From the NCBI RefSeq assembly GCF_022760755.1, contig NZ_JAIVFP010000001.1, positions 3,886,001-3,950,000 on the forward strand: a DNA stretch of 64,000 nt, read 5' to 3'. The translations under genes were made by a program, and so were the position numbers. The notes under the pieces are model-generated. The model saw nothing but the letters and a program-made list of their open reading frames with translations. It ran no database searches and was not told the DNA's origin. The stretch comes from Candidatus Rhodoblastus alkanivorans. Lineage in GTDB: Bacteria; Pseudomonadota; Alphaproteobacteria; Rhizobiales; Beijerinckiaceae. Below, piece by piece: positions 18,462 to 28,460 of the stretch; positions within the stretch are counted from its first letter, which is position 1, and the number at the start of each line of letters is the position of its first letter.

Positions 18462-19137
18462 GGTGGATTTCCTCCCCGCGCTTAACTCAACGCGAAGAGA
18501 CTAGGAGCGAAACCGCAAAGCCGCAAGGGCTGACGATCGAGTCGCGCCAACTGCTTCGCGCGGCCGACGACGGTCGAGGGCGTCGCGCCCATTCGGTCGA
18601 TCGCCTCAATCGGATTGAAATTTGACGCCCGCGCTGTTGTTTTCCACCCATACGGCCGCACCCGTCCTGGTCTGGCCGTCATGAGACAGGGCAATTTTAG
18701 CGCTGACAGCGAGATTGGCGACGCGTTCGCAATCGTTCGAGCCGGAGCCTGCGCGGAACACGCGGGAAATCGAGCGATCCGCAAAATCGGCCGGCACGCC
18801 TCTCGAACCCGCCGTCCGACCTATCCGGCTGTCCGGACGCGCTTGGACCGCCTTTGCGACCATGTTGACGCAATCTGTTCGCTTTCGGGGCGGCGGTCGA
18901 GATGCAGAAAACGGAAGCGGGATTATTGTTCGGATCCTTTTGAGCGAATTCATCGTATGATGCTTTCACGCTCATACCGCACAATAAATGGTCAAATTAC
19001 CGAACCTTCTTATCAAATTGCTGAAACCTTTCACTTGCATCGGGATGCGATTCATTATGTAACCGCAATATATATGTGCTGGCCTTTGCTGCGGATTCAT
19101 GTCCGCCGCGGCGGCCCGCTTTAGTGAGGATGATATT
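18462..19137. other. Gene-poor interval before the TonB receptor
   Basis: About 670 bases without a gene I can defend. On the minus strand, around 18610-18760, a frame encodes a segment (CERVANLAVSAKIALSHDG then VWVENNSAGVKFQ) that vaguely resembles a PilZ domain end, but no complete domain or credible start exists, so it could be a remnant. The last 150 bases are A/T-rich and probably carry the receptor promoter; ATATATATGTGC lies at 19068-19079. Confidence 0.5.
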
Positions 19138-21477
19138 GTGACCAGGACGCCGCCTGACGACTATCGCGCTGGGCTCCTCTCCAGCATATCGCTGATCGCC
19201 TTCCTTGCCTCCGGAGCGGCTTTTGCGCAGACGGCGGTTCCGGACGTCAATGTCAACGCGCCGCAGCAGGCCGCGCCGGCGTCCCAGACGGGCAGCGCCG
19301 CCGCCGCGCCCGCGACGACGCCGGTCGGCGCGCGCCGCGACCAGGGCGCGACGGTATATGACGTCGATCAGCCCGGCGTCGACCTCGCCACCGGCGGCGG
19401 CGGGACCAACAGCTTGCGTTCGGTCGCCAATCTCCCCGGCGTGGACGCCCCGGCGATCGACCCCTTCAGCCTCGCCAATATTCCCGGCGGGACCAAAGGC
19501 ATCCGCATCCGCGGCGCGCTGTCGCAGCACGGCGATTCGCTCTCCACGGTCGACGGCATCCCCCTGTCCGGCATCGATCCCGGCGTCGGCAACACCTGGC
19601 TGATCAACAACGAAAACCTTTCCGGCGTGACCCTCTATCAGGGCCCGGTCCCGTCGAACGTCAATTCCTATTTCACCGCCAGCGGCATCGTGAACAGCAA
19701 TATTCTCTGGCCGAAGGACAAAATGGGCGCCGAGCTTTCGCAAAGCTTCGGATCTTATGGTTTCCTGCGCTCGTTCGGCCGCATCGACAGCGGCTATATT
19801 CTCAACAACACCACAAAATTCTTCATTTCCGGCTCGTGGACCGACGCCAATAAATGGCGCGGCTACGGCCAGTCGCCCAATAACATGGACAATTTCGCGG
19901 CGGGCGTCGAAAGCCGTCCGACGGAAAATCTCGACGTCAAGGCTTTCGTCGGCCACACCGGTTTCGACGCCAACACCTATGCCGGCCTGACCTATGCCCA
20001 GGCGCGCGACCTCTCGCAATATCGCACCTACGACTTCTCGCCATTCCTGCAAAATCCCGCGGCCAGCCTGGTCAAATGGTACGGCTACAATACCCAGTCC
20101 TTCAATGTCTGGACAACCTTTGCCGAGATCAACTACCACATCAACGGCGACACGACCCTGACGCTGAAGCCTTATTACTTGAGCGAGAACGGCTATTACC
20201 TCGACGGAATGGCCACGGGCATGGTGCGCAAATGGATCATCGACCATGATTATTATGGCGGCGTCGCCGAGCTGAAGACCCGCTACGCCGACACCAATTT
20301 CACCGTTGGCTATTGGGGCGGCGTCGGCAACATTCCAGGGCCGCCGTCGGCGTGGCAGATGTTTGCGCCCAATACCGCCGGCGGATTGACCTTCAAGACC
20401 TGGGGCATTCTCGCCGACCAGACGACCCCGAACATCTATCAGGCCGCTTACGGCATGGCCGACCGCCGCTTCGGGGCGCTGCATGCGCAGGCCGGCTTCC
20501 GCTATTTGTGGACCACGATCCCCGGCCTCAACGAAATGAATACGGCCGCGGTCGGCTTGGTCGACTATAATACGGCGCTCGCCCTCTCCTCCGGCCCCAT
20601 CTACAGCCGAAGCGTGAATTCCTTCACGGTCGGGACCGCGCTTCCCTTCCTGTCGCTCGCCTATGACGTGACCAAGGACTTCCAGCTCCGCGCGAGCGCC
20701 GGCGTCAATTCCGACGCCCCGGCCTATGACCTGTGGCCGGTCTATCAGGGGAACGCCGCCAAGTTCCTGGCCAAGGGGCTGACCGCGAACGCGCTTTGGA
20801 GCCAGATCAGGCCGCAGACGACGGATGCGGTCGATCTCGGCTTCGGCTGGAAATTCGCCACACCCTTCGGCGCAGCCTCGTTCGAGCCGACCTTCTTCTA
20901 CGCCCGGAACTATAACCAGAACGTATCCTATGATCCGGGCATCGGCGTACAATACAGCCAGAACGTCGGCGAGAGCCGGACGCTCGGCGGCCAGGGCCTG
21001 GTCCGGCTCACGCCGCGCGACGATCTCTCGCTGTTCGCGGCGGTCAGCTATCAGAGCATGGTCTTCGTCTCCAACCTGCCCTATCTGCCCGGCGCCTCGA
21101 CCGCGACCATCGCCAGCACGATGGTCAACGGCAAACAGATACCGGACGTGCCGCTCTGGGTCACGACGCTCGGCGGCGAATGGCGCTGGAACAGCCATCT
21201 CTCCGTCACGCCGATCCTGAATCTGGTGAGCCAGGTCTATGGCGACGTCGCCCACACCCAGCCGATCCCCGGCTATGGCACGGTCGATCTCAAGGTCACC
21301 TGGCGCCAGAAGCTGCCGGTCGGCGAGGTCGAGGCGAGCCTCATCGCGACCAATCTGTTCAATCAGGCCTATATCGGCCTGATTTCCGCCGGCTATTACC
21401 AGGCGAGTTCGGCCTCAGGCATCTATTACCCGGGCGCGCCGCGCGCGGTCATCGCCAAGCTCGACTGGAAATATTGA
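19138..21477 (+). CDS. TonB-dependent outer-membrane receptor, ligand unknown
   Basis: About 779 residues from a GTG preceded by AGTGAGGA; an in-frame ATG 13 codons upstream is less likely. The signal peptide ends AFLASGAAFAQ. An alanine-rich linker leads to the plug domain (IRIRGALSQHGDSLSTVDGIP is its core) and a beta-barrel ending in KLDWKY, with an aromatic last residue as expected. It imports a chelated metal or other large ligand with energy from TonB. No siderophore or cobalamin genes adjoin it. A small c-type cytochrome gene follows immediately, and exbB-exbD-tonB lie convergently downstream. Confidence 0.9.
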   Translation: MTRTPPDDYRAGLLSSISLIAFLASGAAFAQTAVPDVNVNAPQQAAPASQTGSAAAAPATTPVGARRDQGATVYDVDQPGVDLATGGGGTNSLRSVANLPGVDAPAIDPFSLANIPGGTKGIRIRGALSQHGDSLSTVDGIPLSGIDPGVGNTWLINNENLSGVTLYQGPVPSNVNSYFTASGIVNSNILWPKDKMGAELSQSFGSYGFLRSFGRIDSGYILNNTTKFFISGSWTDANKWRGYGQSPNNMDNFAAGVESRPTENLDVKAFVGHTGFDANTYAGLTYAQARDLSQYRTYDFSPFLQNPAASLVKWYGYNTQSFNVWTTFAEINYHINGDTTLTLKPYYLSENGYYLDGMATGMVRKWIIDHDYYGGVAELKTRYADTNFTVGYWGGVGNIPGPPSAWQMFAPNTAGGLTFKTWGILADQTTPNIYQAAYGMADRRFGALHAQAGFRYLWTTIPGLNEMNTAAVGLVDYNTALALSSGPIYSRSVNSFTVGTALPFLSLAYDVTKDFQLRASAGVNSDAPAYDLWPVYQGNAAKFLAKGLTANALWSQIRPQTTDAVDLGFGWKFATPFGAASFEPTFFYARNYNQNVSYDPGIGVQYSQNVGESRTLGGQGLVRLTPRDDLSLFAAVSYQSMVFVSNLPYLPGASTATIASTMVNGKQIPDVPLWVTTLGGEWRWNSHLSVTPILNLVSQVYGDVAHTQPIPGYGTVDLKVTWRQKLPVGEVEASLIATNLFNQAYIGLISAGYYQASSASGIYYPGAPRAVIAKLDWKY

Positions 21478-21479
21478 CC

Positions 21480-21953
21480 TTGCGCCGTATTCCCCTCCTC
21501 GCATCCGCGGCGCTTGGCGTCGCGCTCGGCGGCCCGATCAGCGTCGTCTGGGCGCAGCAGCCGGCCCAGGATCCACGCTCGCCCGTCGCCGTCACCGCGA
21601 CGCAGAAGGCTTTCATTCTGGGCCAGATGCGGCGATTCGTCGTCGCCATCCAGCAGATCGACGAAGGCCTCGCCGAAAAAGACAAGGCGAAGGCAGTCGC
21701 GGCGGCGCGCTCGCGCGGAATGAAGGCGATGCGCGCCATGACCGACAAGCCCAAGGGCCTCGAAGACGCCATGTCACCGGAATGGAAGCGGCGTGGCGTC
21801 GACACCCATATGGGTTTCGACGCCATCGCCGACGCCGTCGAGCAGAACAAATCGACCGACGAAATCCTCGGCATGCTCGGCGCGACGACGAAGAATTGCG
21901 TCGCCTGCCATCAGTCCTATCGGTTGGTGGCGCCCGATCCAACCGCGCATTGA
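21480..21953 (+). CDS. Periplasmic class II-type cytochrome c
   Basis: A 157-residue exported protein: TTG start two bases after the receptor stop, signal peptide to about residue 25 (SVVWAQQ), an all-helical middle and the haem motif CVACH near the C-terminus (NCVACHQSYRL). The C-terminal CxxCH and helical make-up match cytochrome c'/c556-like proteins. Its contiguity with the receptor suggests joint expression and a shared job, perhaps electron delivery to, or sensing of, the imported ligand; this is inference. A later start is possible but would remove the signal peptide. Confidence 0.8.
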   Translation: MRRIPLLASAALGVALGGPISVVWAQQPAQDPRSPVAVTATQKAFILGQMRRFVVAIQQIDEGLAEKDKAKAVAAARSRGMKAMRAMTDKPKGLEDAMSPEWKRRGVDTHMGFDAIADAVEQNKSTDEILGMLGATTKNCVACHQSYRLVAPDPTAH

Positions 21954-22019
21954 TCCGGTTCCCGCAGGATCACTTCGTCATCCGCAGAAACGCGATGGCG
22001 AAGCCCCAGGGCGCTGCGA

Positions 22020-22921
22020 TCAACCGCCTAGATTGAAATTGATGTTGATGCTGCCGTGGAACGCGCCGCCGGGCGGCGGCGGGGCGTGGGCCCGCGCCAT
22101 CATCGCGCGGACCGCTCCGTCAAGCGCCGAAGATCCCGACGACCGATAGATGGAATAGCCCGCGATGCGGCCCGAGCCGCCGACCGTGAACGTCACCCCC
22201 ACCGAGCCGGTCTCGCCCCGCGCCCGCGATGAAGCCGGATAGAATTTCTGGCGATTGAGCGCCGCCGCGACGATGGCGCCGTAATTGAAACGCGCCGCGC
22301 GCACGGCCTGGCCATTGGCGACGCCGGCGCGATGGCCCTGCGACCCGCCCGGACGGCCAGCCTCTGCGCGGCGCTGTTCCTCGCGGCGGCGCCGCCGCGC
22401 CTCCTCCCGGCGCTCCCTTAATTCCCTCAGGCGCTTTTCACGCCTTTGCCGCGTCCTTTCCTCAGCCTGCGCGCGTCTTTTCGCCTCCAGCCGGCGCGCC
22501 TTCTCCTGCGCCTCCAGCTCCGCCTCGCGCGCGGGCTGAGTCTCCGCCGGCGCGGCGGCCTCGGCAGGCGCCGGGGGAGACGGCTGGGGCGGAGGAGGCG
22601 TTTCTTCCCGCGGTTCGGCTTGCGCTTCGGTTTGCGTTTGTTGAGCCGTCGCCGGATCGGCAGGGGGTTGCGGCTGAGGCTGAGGCTGCGGCTGGCTGAC
22701 CGGCTCGGACGAAGCCGGACCGGCGACCTCGACCGTATCGACGAAATAATCGCCTTGCGGGATCAGGTCGACATTGAGCGGCGCGAGAACCTGGACCTGC
22801 TTGGCCACGAGGCTGAGGGCGGCGACGAGCCCCACATGCGCGACGCAGATCAGCCCCGCCATCCCAAGCCGCAGGCCGCGCGGCAGCAGATCGGATCGCC
22901 CGGCCTCGGCGGACGCGGAGG

Positions 22922-22925
<4 letters not shown>
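22020..22925 (-). CDS. tonB: TonB energy transducer
   Basis: A 301-residue protein: one membrane anchor (about 19-42), a proline-rich periplasmic stretch with QPQPQPQPQPP and PPPPQPSPPAP, a very Arg/Glu-rich helical section (~135-200) and a C-terminal TonB domain (YGAIVAAALNRQKFYP, GSVGVTFTVGGSGRI). It transmits ion-gradient energy from ExbBD to outer-membrane receptors. Its ATG overlaps the exbD stop. It lies convergently 66 bases from the cytochrome gene that follows the receptor, so one functional module is likely. Confidence 0.92.
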
Positions 22926-23526
<601 letters not shown>

Positions 23527-23527
<1 letters not shown>

Positions 23528-24168
23528 CAGACGGCCTCCCTTGCCGCCTGGGTCGCCTTGCGGCCGCTGACGAGGAGATCGGTGCGCTCCTGCACCAGAC
23601 AATCGAGATCGGCGGAGACGTGGGAGAACAGCGCCGCCAGGCGGTTATAGCCGATGGAGGCCGGAATGGCGGCGGCGAGGCCGAAGGCGGTCGCCGCCAG
23701 CGCCTCGGCGATGCCGGGCGCGACCACGGCCAGGGACCTGTCCTTGGCCTCGGCGATCCCGGCGAAGGACGACATGATGCCCCAGACCGTTCCGAACAGG
23801 CCGACGAAAGGCGCGGTCGAGGAAATGACCGCGAGGCCCGGCAGCCCGCCTTCGGCGCGCAGGAGCAGGCCGCGCGCGGCGCGCGTCATGGACTCGCCGA
23901 TGCGCCATCGGCGATCGGCGTGGGTTTCCGTCGCGACCCGGATCGCGGCTGCCTCGTCGCCGGCGCTCAGGACCGGCGCGACCAGCGGGGCGACGACGAC
24001 GCCGCGCGCGTCGCCGACGGCGCGCCAAAGCCGTCGGGCGGCGATCCAGGCCTCGACGATGAGGAACCAGCACCAGATCGAAACAAGGAACAGGGCAAGC
24101 ATGACGGCCTTGCCGATGATCCCCGCTTCGAGAAACAGGCCGATCGGCGAAATGCTGACAGGATTCAT
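23527..24168 (-). CDS. exbB: ExbB-type proton channel subunit (MotA/TolQ/ExbB family)
   Basis: A 213-residue inner-membrane protein with three hydrophobic segments (about 13-42, 110-140 and 150-175). Motifs APFVGLFGTVWGIMSSF and EALAATAFGLAAAIPA are the ExbB/TolQ signatures. With ExbD it converts proton flow into TonB movement. TolQ is an alternative, but the neighbours are tonB and a receptor rather than tolA, tolB and pal. It is the first gene of exbB-exbD-tonB. Confidence 0.92.
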
Positions 24169-24669
24169 AGGCTAAGACCCGCTTCTAACAGCGCCGGCCA
24201 CGATCGACGGCGTCACGACCCCGACATGACGAACCTGACAAAAGTCCGATGGCGGCGAAGCCTGGCGGCCCAGGCCTCTATATGTCATTCGACTACATAT
24301 CTATGTGCGTTGAGGACACGCTGCAATCAAGCCTAAAATCCGTGCGAAGCGCCGCTTATGAGAGCATAACGCTCATGGAGGCTCGCAGGGTCGCCGACTT
24401 TCCCCTGTCTCGCAAGCATTGCTGGGCAGGCCCTGCCTATCGTCATGGCCGAGAAAGTCGTCACTCAGCCCAAAATCTCCAACTTCGATGTGCAAGGCGG
24501 ATCGCTGCTGAAAGCTCCGACAGCGCCGTGCGCAAGCTGGATTTGACGCTGTGCTGGCGCAGTTTATGCATTGAGGAAAAGGCGCGGCCCGATCGAGCGC
24601 GCGGGTTGAATGGAGAATTGAGACAACACTCTCCTCCCAAAAGTACTTATCGAAAAGAGGCTAATTCAG
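24169..24669. promoter_or_regulatory. Divergent intergenic region between exbB and mop
   Basis: About 500 bases with no gene I can support. At 24280-24300 there is an inverted repeat ATATGT-N9-ACATAT, about 110 bases upstream of exbB and 370 upstream of the molbindin start. It overlaps ATATCTATGTGC (24297-24308), which matches 11 of 12 bases of a sequence before the TonB receptor gene. It could bind a regulator common to the uptake genes. The nearness of molbindin makes a molybdate-responsive regulator conceivable, but the sequence is not a clear ModE box. Confidence 0.35.
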
Positions 24670-24876
24670 ATGAAAATCTCCGCTCGCAACGTACTCGAAG
24701 GCAAGATCATCGAAATCAAGGAGGGCGCCACGACCTCTCATATCGTTCTCGACGTGAAGGGCCTCCATCTTACGGCTTCGATCACCAATGAAGCGGTCGA
24801 GGAAATGGGTCTGAAAGCTGGTCAGACCGCGAGCGCCGTGATCAAGTCGTCCGACGTCATGATCGCCGTCGCGTAA
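24670..24876 (+). CDS. mop: Molbindin (single Mop domain)
   Basis: A 68-residue protein that is one TOBE/Mop domain: MKISARNVLEGKIIEIKEG, TASITNEAVEEMGLKAG and the end SAVIKSSDVMIAVA. Such proteins assemble into hexamers that bind molybdate or tungstate in the cytoplasm for storage or homeostasis. AAGAGG lies about ten bases before the ATG and a stem-loop terminator follows, so it is a single-gene unit. No mod transport genes are adjacent. Confidence 0.93.
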   Translation: MKISARNVLEGKIIEIKEGATTSHIVLDVKGLHLTASITNEAVEEMGLKAGQTASAVIKSSDVMIAVA

Positions 24877-24903
24877 TAGGGAAGCGGAATATTGATCGCT
24901 CGC

Positions 24904-24931
24904 CGCGCCCGCATTCGCGGGCGCGATTTTA
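24904..24931 (+). terminator. Intrinsic terminator after mop
   Basis: Nine-base stem CGCGCCCGC / GCGGGCGCG (24904-24912 with 24917-24925), four-base loop ATTC, then ATTTTA. It sits 28 bases after the mop stop. The rest of the interval to the CDF gene end holds nothing I recognise. Confidence 0.8.
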
Positions 24932-25120
24932 CGATATAATCCATTTGCATAATGCATCGGCGGCTCTCGGCTGCGCTGTTCCGGCGCCGGCAGAAGGACA
25001 AGACACCGCGGCATGCGACAAGTTTGCAAATGGAGTTTGGCGCGCGAAAAGGCGTGGCTTTTATCGACGCCGTCCAGAACGGCGAAGCGCTCAAGACCGC
25101 GTCTAAAATCCCGCCCGCGG

Positions 25121-26500
25121 TCACGCCGCGCCGACCGGTTCGGCGTGGCCGACGACGCGCAGAAGGCCGGGCGTGCGCTCGCGCAAAGCGCGTTCGATTT
25201 CGTCCATGGCGTCGTGGGTCGCCGCCACGCTTAAGCCGGGATCGACGGTGGCGTGGAAATTCACCACCAGCCCGTCCTCGGTGCGGCGCGCGCGTATGTC
25301 GTGGACGCCCTGGAGCACCCCGCCCGCGATCGCCAGCTTGCGCAAGGATTCGGAAATCCCGGTGAGGGTCGCGGCGTCGGCTTCGTGGCCGGTCAGGGCG
25401 TGATCCTGCAAAGGCTCGATATGGCTTTCGACCTCGACCTCGGCGCCGAATTCCACGCGAATCTCGTTTTCCAGCGCCGTGGCGATCTCATGGGCCGCGC
25501 CTTGCGACATGGCCCCGTCGATTTCGAGGTCGAAGGCGATGCAGTCGCGGCCGTTGAGATGCTGCACGATAATATGATGAACCGCGAGCTTGCGCCGCGC
25601 GGCGATCATCATGATGCGTTCGGCGACCGTTTCCTCGTCGAGGGCGCGCGGCGAGGTGATGATGCTGGCCTGGGTCTCGGGCGAGATTTCGGAGATTTTC
25701 GCATTCACGGCGCGCTCGATCTGAATCAGGCGCTCGACCGGAAGGGTGCGCGACACGCCAATGGTGACCTCGCCCAGCACATGCGCGCCAATGCCGCGCA
25801 ATTTGAGGTCCTCCACCGCGACCACGCCCGGGATTTTCACGATCGCGGCGCGCAAGCTGTCGGCCAGTCCTTCCGGCGCAGTGTCGAGCAGGGTCTCGAT
25901 GGTTTCGCGCCCCAGATGATAGCCGGCGAGCGCGATGAACAACGCGACGCCCATCGCCGCGAGGGCGTCGCCCTGGTGGAAGCCGTAGGAATCGGCCACG
26001 AGGCCGACCAGAACCAGCGAGGTTCCGACCAGGTCGCTGGCGAAATGAATGGCGTCGGCGGCGAGCGCATGGCTGCCGGTTTTTTTCGCCACCGCGCGCA
26101 GGGTCAGCCAGCGGGTCACGTCCACGACGATGGAAACCCCGAGCACGGCGAAAACCGGCCAGCGCGCGTCCACGGGCTCCGGCCCCTCCCACAGCCGCCG
26201 GATCGCGGCGACCAGGACATAGCAGGCAAGGCCCGCGAGCAGGCCGGTCTCGGCCAGAGCCGAGAGCGATTCGAATTTGGCGTGGCCGTAATGGTGGCGC
26301 TCGTCGGCGGGCTTGTTGGCCTCGCGCACCGCGAAATAAGTAAGGATGGTGGCGCCCGTGTCGAGCGCGTTATGCGCCCCTTCCGAGAGTAGCGCCAGAG
26401 AGCCGGAGGCGACGCCGGCCGCGATCTTGCCGACCGTCAGCAAAAAACTGGCGATAATTGAGCTGAAGGCGACCTTTTCCTTGAGGGCGGCATCGGTCAA
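25121..26500 (-). CDS. Cation diffusion facilitator with an extended C-terminal region
   Basis: A 459-residue metal exporter. The six-helix N-terminal domain has the CDF metal-site motifs HNALD (helix 2) and HFASD (helix 5). A usual cytoplasmic dimerisation domain follows (DLKLRGIGAHVLGEVTIGV), and then ~190 further residues look like two more ferredoxin-like units (VAVHHIIVQHLNGRDCIAFD; LQGVHDIRARRTEDG). Typical CDFs have ~300 residues. The substrate is a divalent metal, not decidable here. I chose TTG at 26500, six bases after GGAGGA; a start 41 codons upstream has no ribosome site. Confidence 0.87.
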   Translation of the reverse strand: MTDAALKEKVAFSSIIASFLLTVGKIAAGVASGSLALLSEGAHNALDTGATILTYFAVREANKPADERHHYGHAKFESLSALAETGLLAGLACYVLVAAIRRLWEGPEPVDARWPVFAVLGVSIVVDVTRWLTLRAVAKKTGSHALAADAIHFASDLVGTSLVLVGLVADSYGFHQGDALAAMGVALFIALAGYHLGRETIETLLDTAPEGLADSLRAAIVKIPGVVAVEDLKLRGIGAHVLGEVTIGVSRTLPVERLIQIERAVNAKISEISPETQASIITSPRALDEETVAERIMMIAARRKLAVHHIIVQHLNGRDCIAFDLEIDGAMSQGAAHEIATALENEIRVEFGAEVEVESHIEPLQDHALTGHEADAATLTGISESLRKLAIAGGVLQGVHDIRARRTEDGLVVNFHATVDPGLSVAATHDAMDEIERALRERTPGLLRVVGHAEPVGAA

Positions 26501-26637
26501 GGGAAGTCCTCCTGCCTTGCAGGATTGCAATAGCAGATCGTCGCGCGCCCGGGCAAGGCGGGAGCGAATTGTGCTAACAGGGAGCGAAGCGGCCGCATTT
26601 CGGAGATTCTGCCTTGGCCGCACAGGGAGCAGCGGAA

Positions 26638-27078
26638 ATGCGCTATCTTCACAGCATGATCAGGGTCGGCGACCTCGACGCCGCCCTCGACTTCTTCGTG
26701 AACAAGCTCGGCATGGTCGAAACCCGCCGCATGGAGAACGACAAGGGGCGGTTCACTTTGGTGTTTCTCGCGGCGCCGGCCGACGCCGCCCGCGCCGCGG
26801 CCGAGGCCGCGCCCGTGGTCGAACTGACCTATAACTGGGACCCGGAGGAATATGCCGGCGGCCGCAATTTCGGCCATCTCGCCTATGAGGTCGAGGACAT
26901 CTACGCCTTGTGCGACAGGCTGGCCAAGGCGGGCGTGACCATCAACCGCCCGCCGCGTGACGGCCACATGGCCTTCATCCGCACGCCGGACGGCATTTCG
27001 ATCGAATTGCTGCAGCAGGGCGCCGCGTTGCCGGCGCAGGAGCCCTGGGCCAGCGCCCCGAATATCGGAACCTGGTGA
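26638..27078 (+). CDS. gloA: Lactoylglutathione lyase (glyoxalase I)
   Basis: A 146-residue metalloenzyme with four expected metal ligands: His in RYLHSMIRV, Glu in VVELTYNW, His in NFGHLAYEV and Glu in GISIELLQ. It isomerises the hemithioacetal of methylglyoxal and glutathione to S-lactoylglutathione. The ATG at 26638 follows GGGAG; an earlier in-frame start adds eight non-conserved residues. The lack of the longer insert suggests the short, usually nickel-type class. It overlaps the next gene by one base (TGATG). Confidence 0.93.
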   Translation: MRYLHSMIRVGDLDAALDFFVNKLGMVETRRMENDKGRFTLVFLAAPADAARAAAEAAPVVELTYNWDPEEYAGGRNFGHLAYEVEDIYALCDRLAKAGVTINRPPRDGHMAFIRTPDGISIELLQQGAALPAQEPWASAPNIGTW

Positions 27079-27755
27079 TGGCCGCCCGGAGCGAGGCGGA
27101 GCGCGCGGCGCGGGAGGCGATCGTCGCCGCCTGCCGCGCCATGAACGCCAAGGATTTCAATCAGGGCGCGGCAGGCAATGTCTCCGCCCGCTTCGGCCCG
27201 TCCATGCTGATCACCCCGAGCGGCGTCGATTATGACGACCTGACGCCGGACATGATCGTCGCCATGGATCTTTCCGCCGAATCTCCCGACCGCGACGAAA
27301 AGACCGGGCTCAAGGCGTCGAGCGAATGGCGCTTCCACCGCGATATTCTGCGCGCCCGCGCCGATGTCGGGGCGGTGGTCCACGCCCATGCGCCCTATGC
27401 CACGGTCCTGTCCATGCTGCGGCGGCCGATCCCGGCAAGCCACTACATGATCGCGGCCTTTGGCGGCGCCCAGATCGAATGCACGGATTACGCGCCATTC
27501 GGGACCGCGGAACTGTCGGCTCTGGCGCTCGCCGGACTCGGGCCCCGCAACGGCGTGATCCTCGGCAGTCACGGCATGATCGCGGTCGGCCCCGACCTCA
27601 AGCGCGCCCTTTGGCTGGCGGGCGAATTGGAAACCCTGGCCCGGCTCCATTATCTCGCAAGTCTCGCCGGCGCCCCGGTCGTCCTGCCGGAAAACGAGGT
27701 TCTTTCGCTGGTCGAGCGATTCGCCGCCTATGGTCCGGGCGCGAAAAAAGGTTAA
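27078..27755 (+). CDS. Class II aldolase/adducin family protein
   Basis: A 225-residue enzyme of the fuculose-phosphate aldolase fold. Visible motifs: QGAAGNVSARFG, LITPSGVDYDDL, the zinc pair in VVHAHAPYATVLS, and GSHGMIAVG. The catalytic acid (Glu in ASSEWRFH) is present. Possible activities include L-fuculose-phosphate-like aldolase or a dehydratase; the substrate cannot be named from sequence. It is coupled to gloA, which hints at aldehyde or triose metabolism. Confidence 0.88.
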   Translation: MAARSEAERAAREAIVAACRAMNAKDFNQGAAGNVSARFGPSMLITPSGVDYDDLTPDMIVAMDLSAESPDRDEKTGLKASSEWRFHRDILRARADVGAVVHAHAPYATVLSMLRRPIPASHYMIAAFGGAQIECTDYAPFGTAELSALALAGLGPRNGVILGSHGMIAVGPDLKRALWLAGELETLARLHYLASLAGAPVVLPENEVLSLVERFAAYGPGAKKG

Positions 27756-27975
27756 CAAATGCTTAAAATGCCTTCCGTTACCCTGGGTCAATCCGGGACT
27801 CTCACGGCAATGTGATTCGGTGCGCGGCCGCTTTCGTTGCTATCCTACTTTGGTTCCAAATGGCGTTTGAGTTGCTGCACGGGTTTTCCCCGAAAAACCG
27901 CGCGCGGACCCATATCCAGGATGCGAACGCAATTCCAGGATGAAAGTCGGCGCGCCTTCGAAATCGGAGACCTAT

Positions 27976-28395
27976 ATGCGAACGACCGAATTGTTCCGCA
28001 CTTGCGCCAACGAACATGTCGCCGCCGCCGCCCTGGCCTGCATCGGAGGCAAGTTCGAACGGCGCGTCGCGGTCGCGGCCCGTCGCGCAGGCCTGTCCGT
28101 CGGAGCCTTCGTGGCCGGCGTCGTGGCGGATTTCGACCGCAAGGCTAGCCCCCTGCGCCGCAAAAGTCTCGAAATGGGCATGGTTCAAAGCGACATGCCA
28201 ATTCTCGCCGGCCTGCGCCACGTCGTCGAAACCGCATTTGACGATTCGTGGGACGCCGCTCTCAAGTCCGCGCGGGATTTTTCCCCCGCCCCGGCTTCGG
28301 CCGGGGTTCATGAATTCACGGGCTTGCGCTGGAACGGACGCTCGCCAGGCGCGCTGCGCCCCCGCGAAGCGGCGCTGAAAAGTCTCGTCAACTGA
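27976..28395 (+). CDS. Hypothetical protein, possible ribbon-helix-helix-like segment
   Basis: About 139 residues from ATG 27976 (preceded by GGAGA); an ATG 12 codons upstream is also open. I do not recognise the family. The stretch FERRVAVAARRAGLSVGAFV followed by AGVVADFDRKA resembles the spacing of small DNA-binding or degradosome-adaptor helices, but the match is weak. The C-terminal half is Pro/Arg-rich. Codon use is like the neighbours, which supports coding. No operon partner. Confidence 0.55.
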   Translation: MRTTELFRTCANEHVAAAALACIGGKFERRVAVAARRAGLSVGAFVAGVVADFDRKASPLRRKSLEMGMVQSDMPILAGLRHVVETAFDDSWDAALKSARDFSPAPASAGVHEFTGLRWNGRSPGALRPREAALKSLVN

Positions 28396-28413
28396 GGCTT
28401 ACCGGTTGCAGAT

Positions 28414-28460
28414 CGGCTGCGGAGCGCTTGCACCGCAGCCGAGACCGGTTGCCTTGTTTT
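28414..28460 (+). terminator. Probable hairpin terminator
   Basis: Nine-base stem CGGCTGCGG / CCGCAGCCG (28414-28422 with 28433-28441) and a ten-base loop, followed by a T-richer stretch CCTTGTTTT. It lies just after the hypothetical gene ending at 28395. Confidence 0.45.

Noticed and set aside
18606-18760. Possible PilZ-domain remnant on the minus strand
   Set aside because: Only a short segment resembles the domain end; no start, no upstream half of the domain, and a stop follows at once. Too weak to call a pseudogene.
24249-24791. 180-codon plus-strand frame overlapping the mop start
   Set aside because: It runs out of frame through the well-supported mop gene and has no domain or ribosome site.
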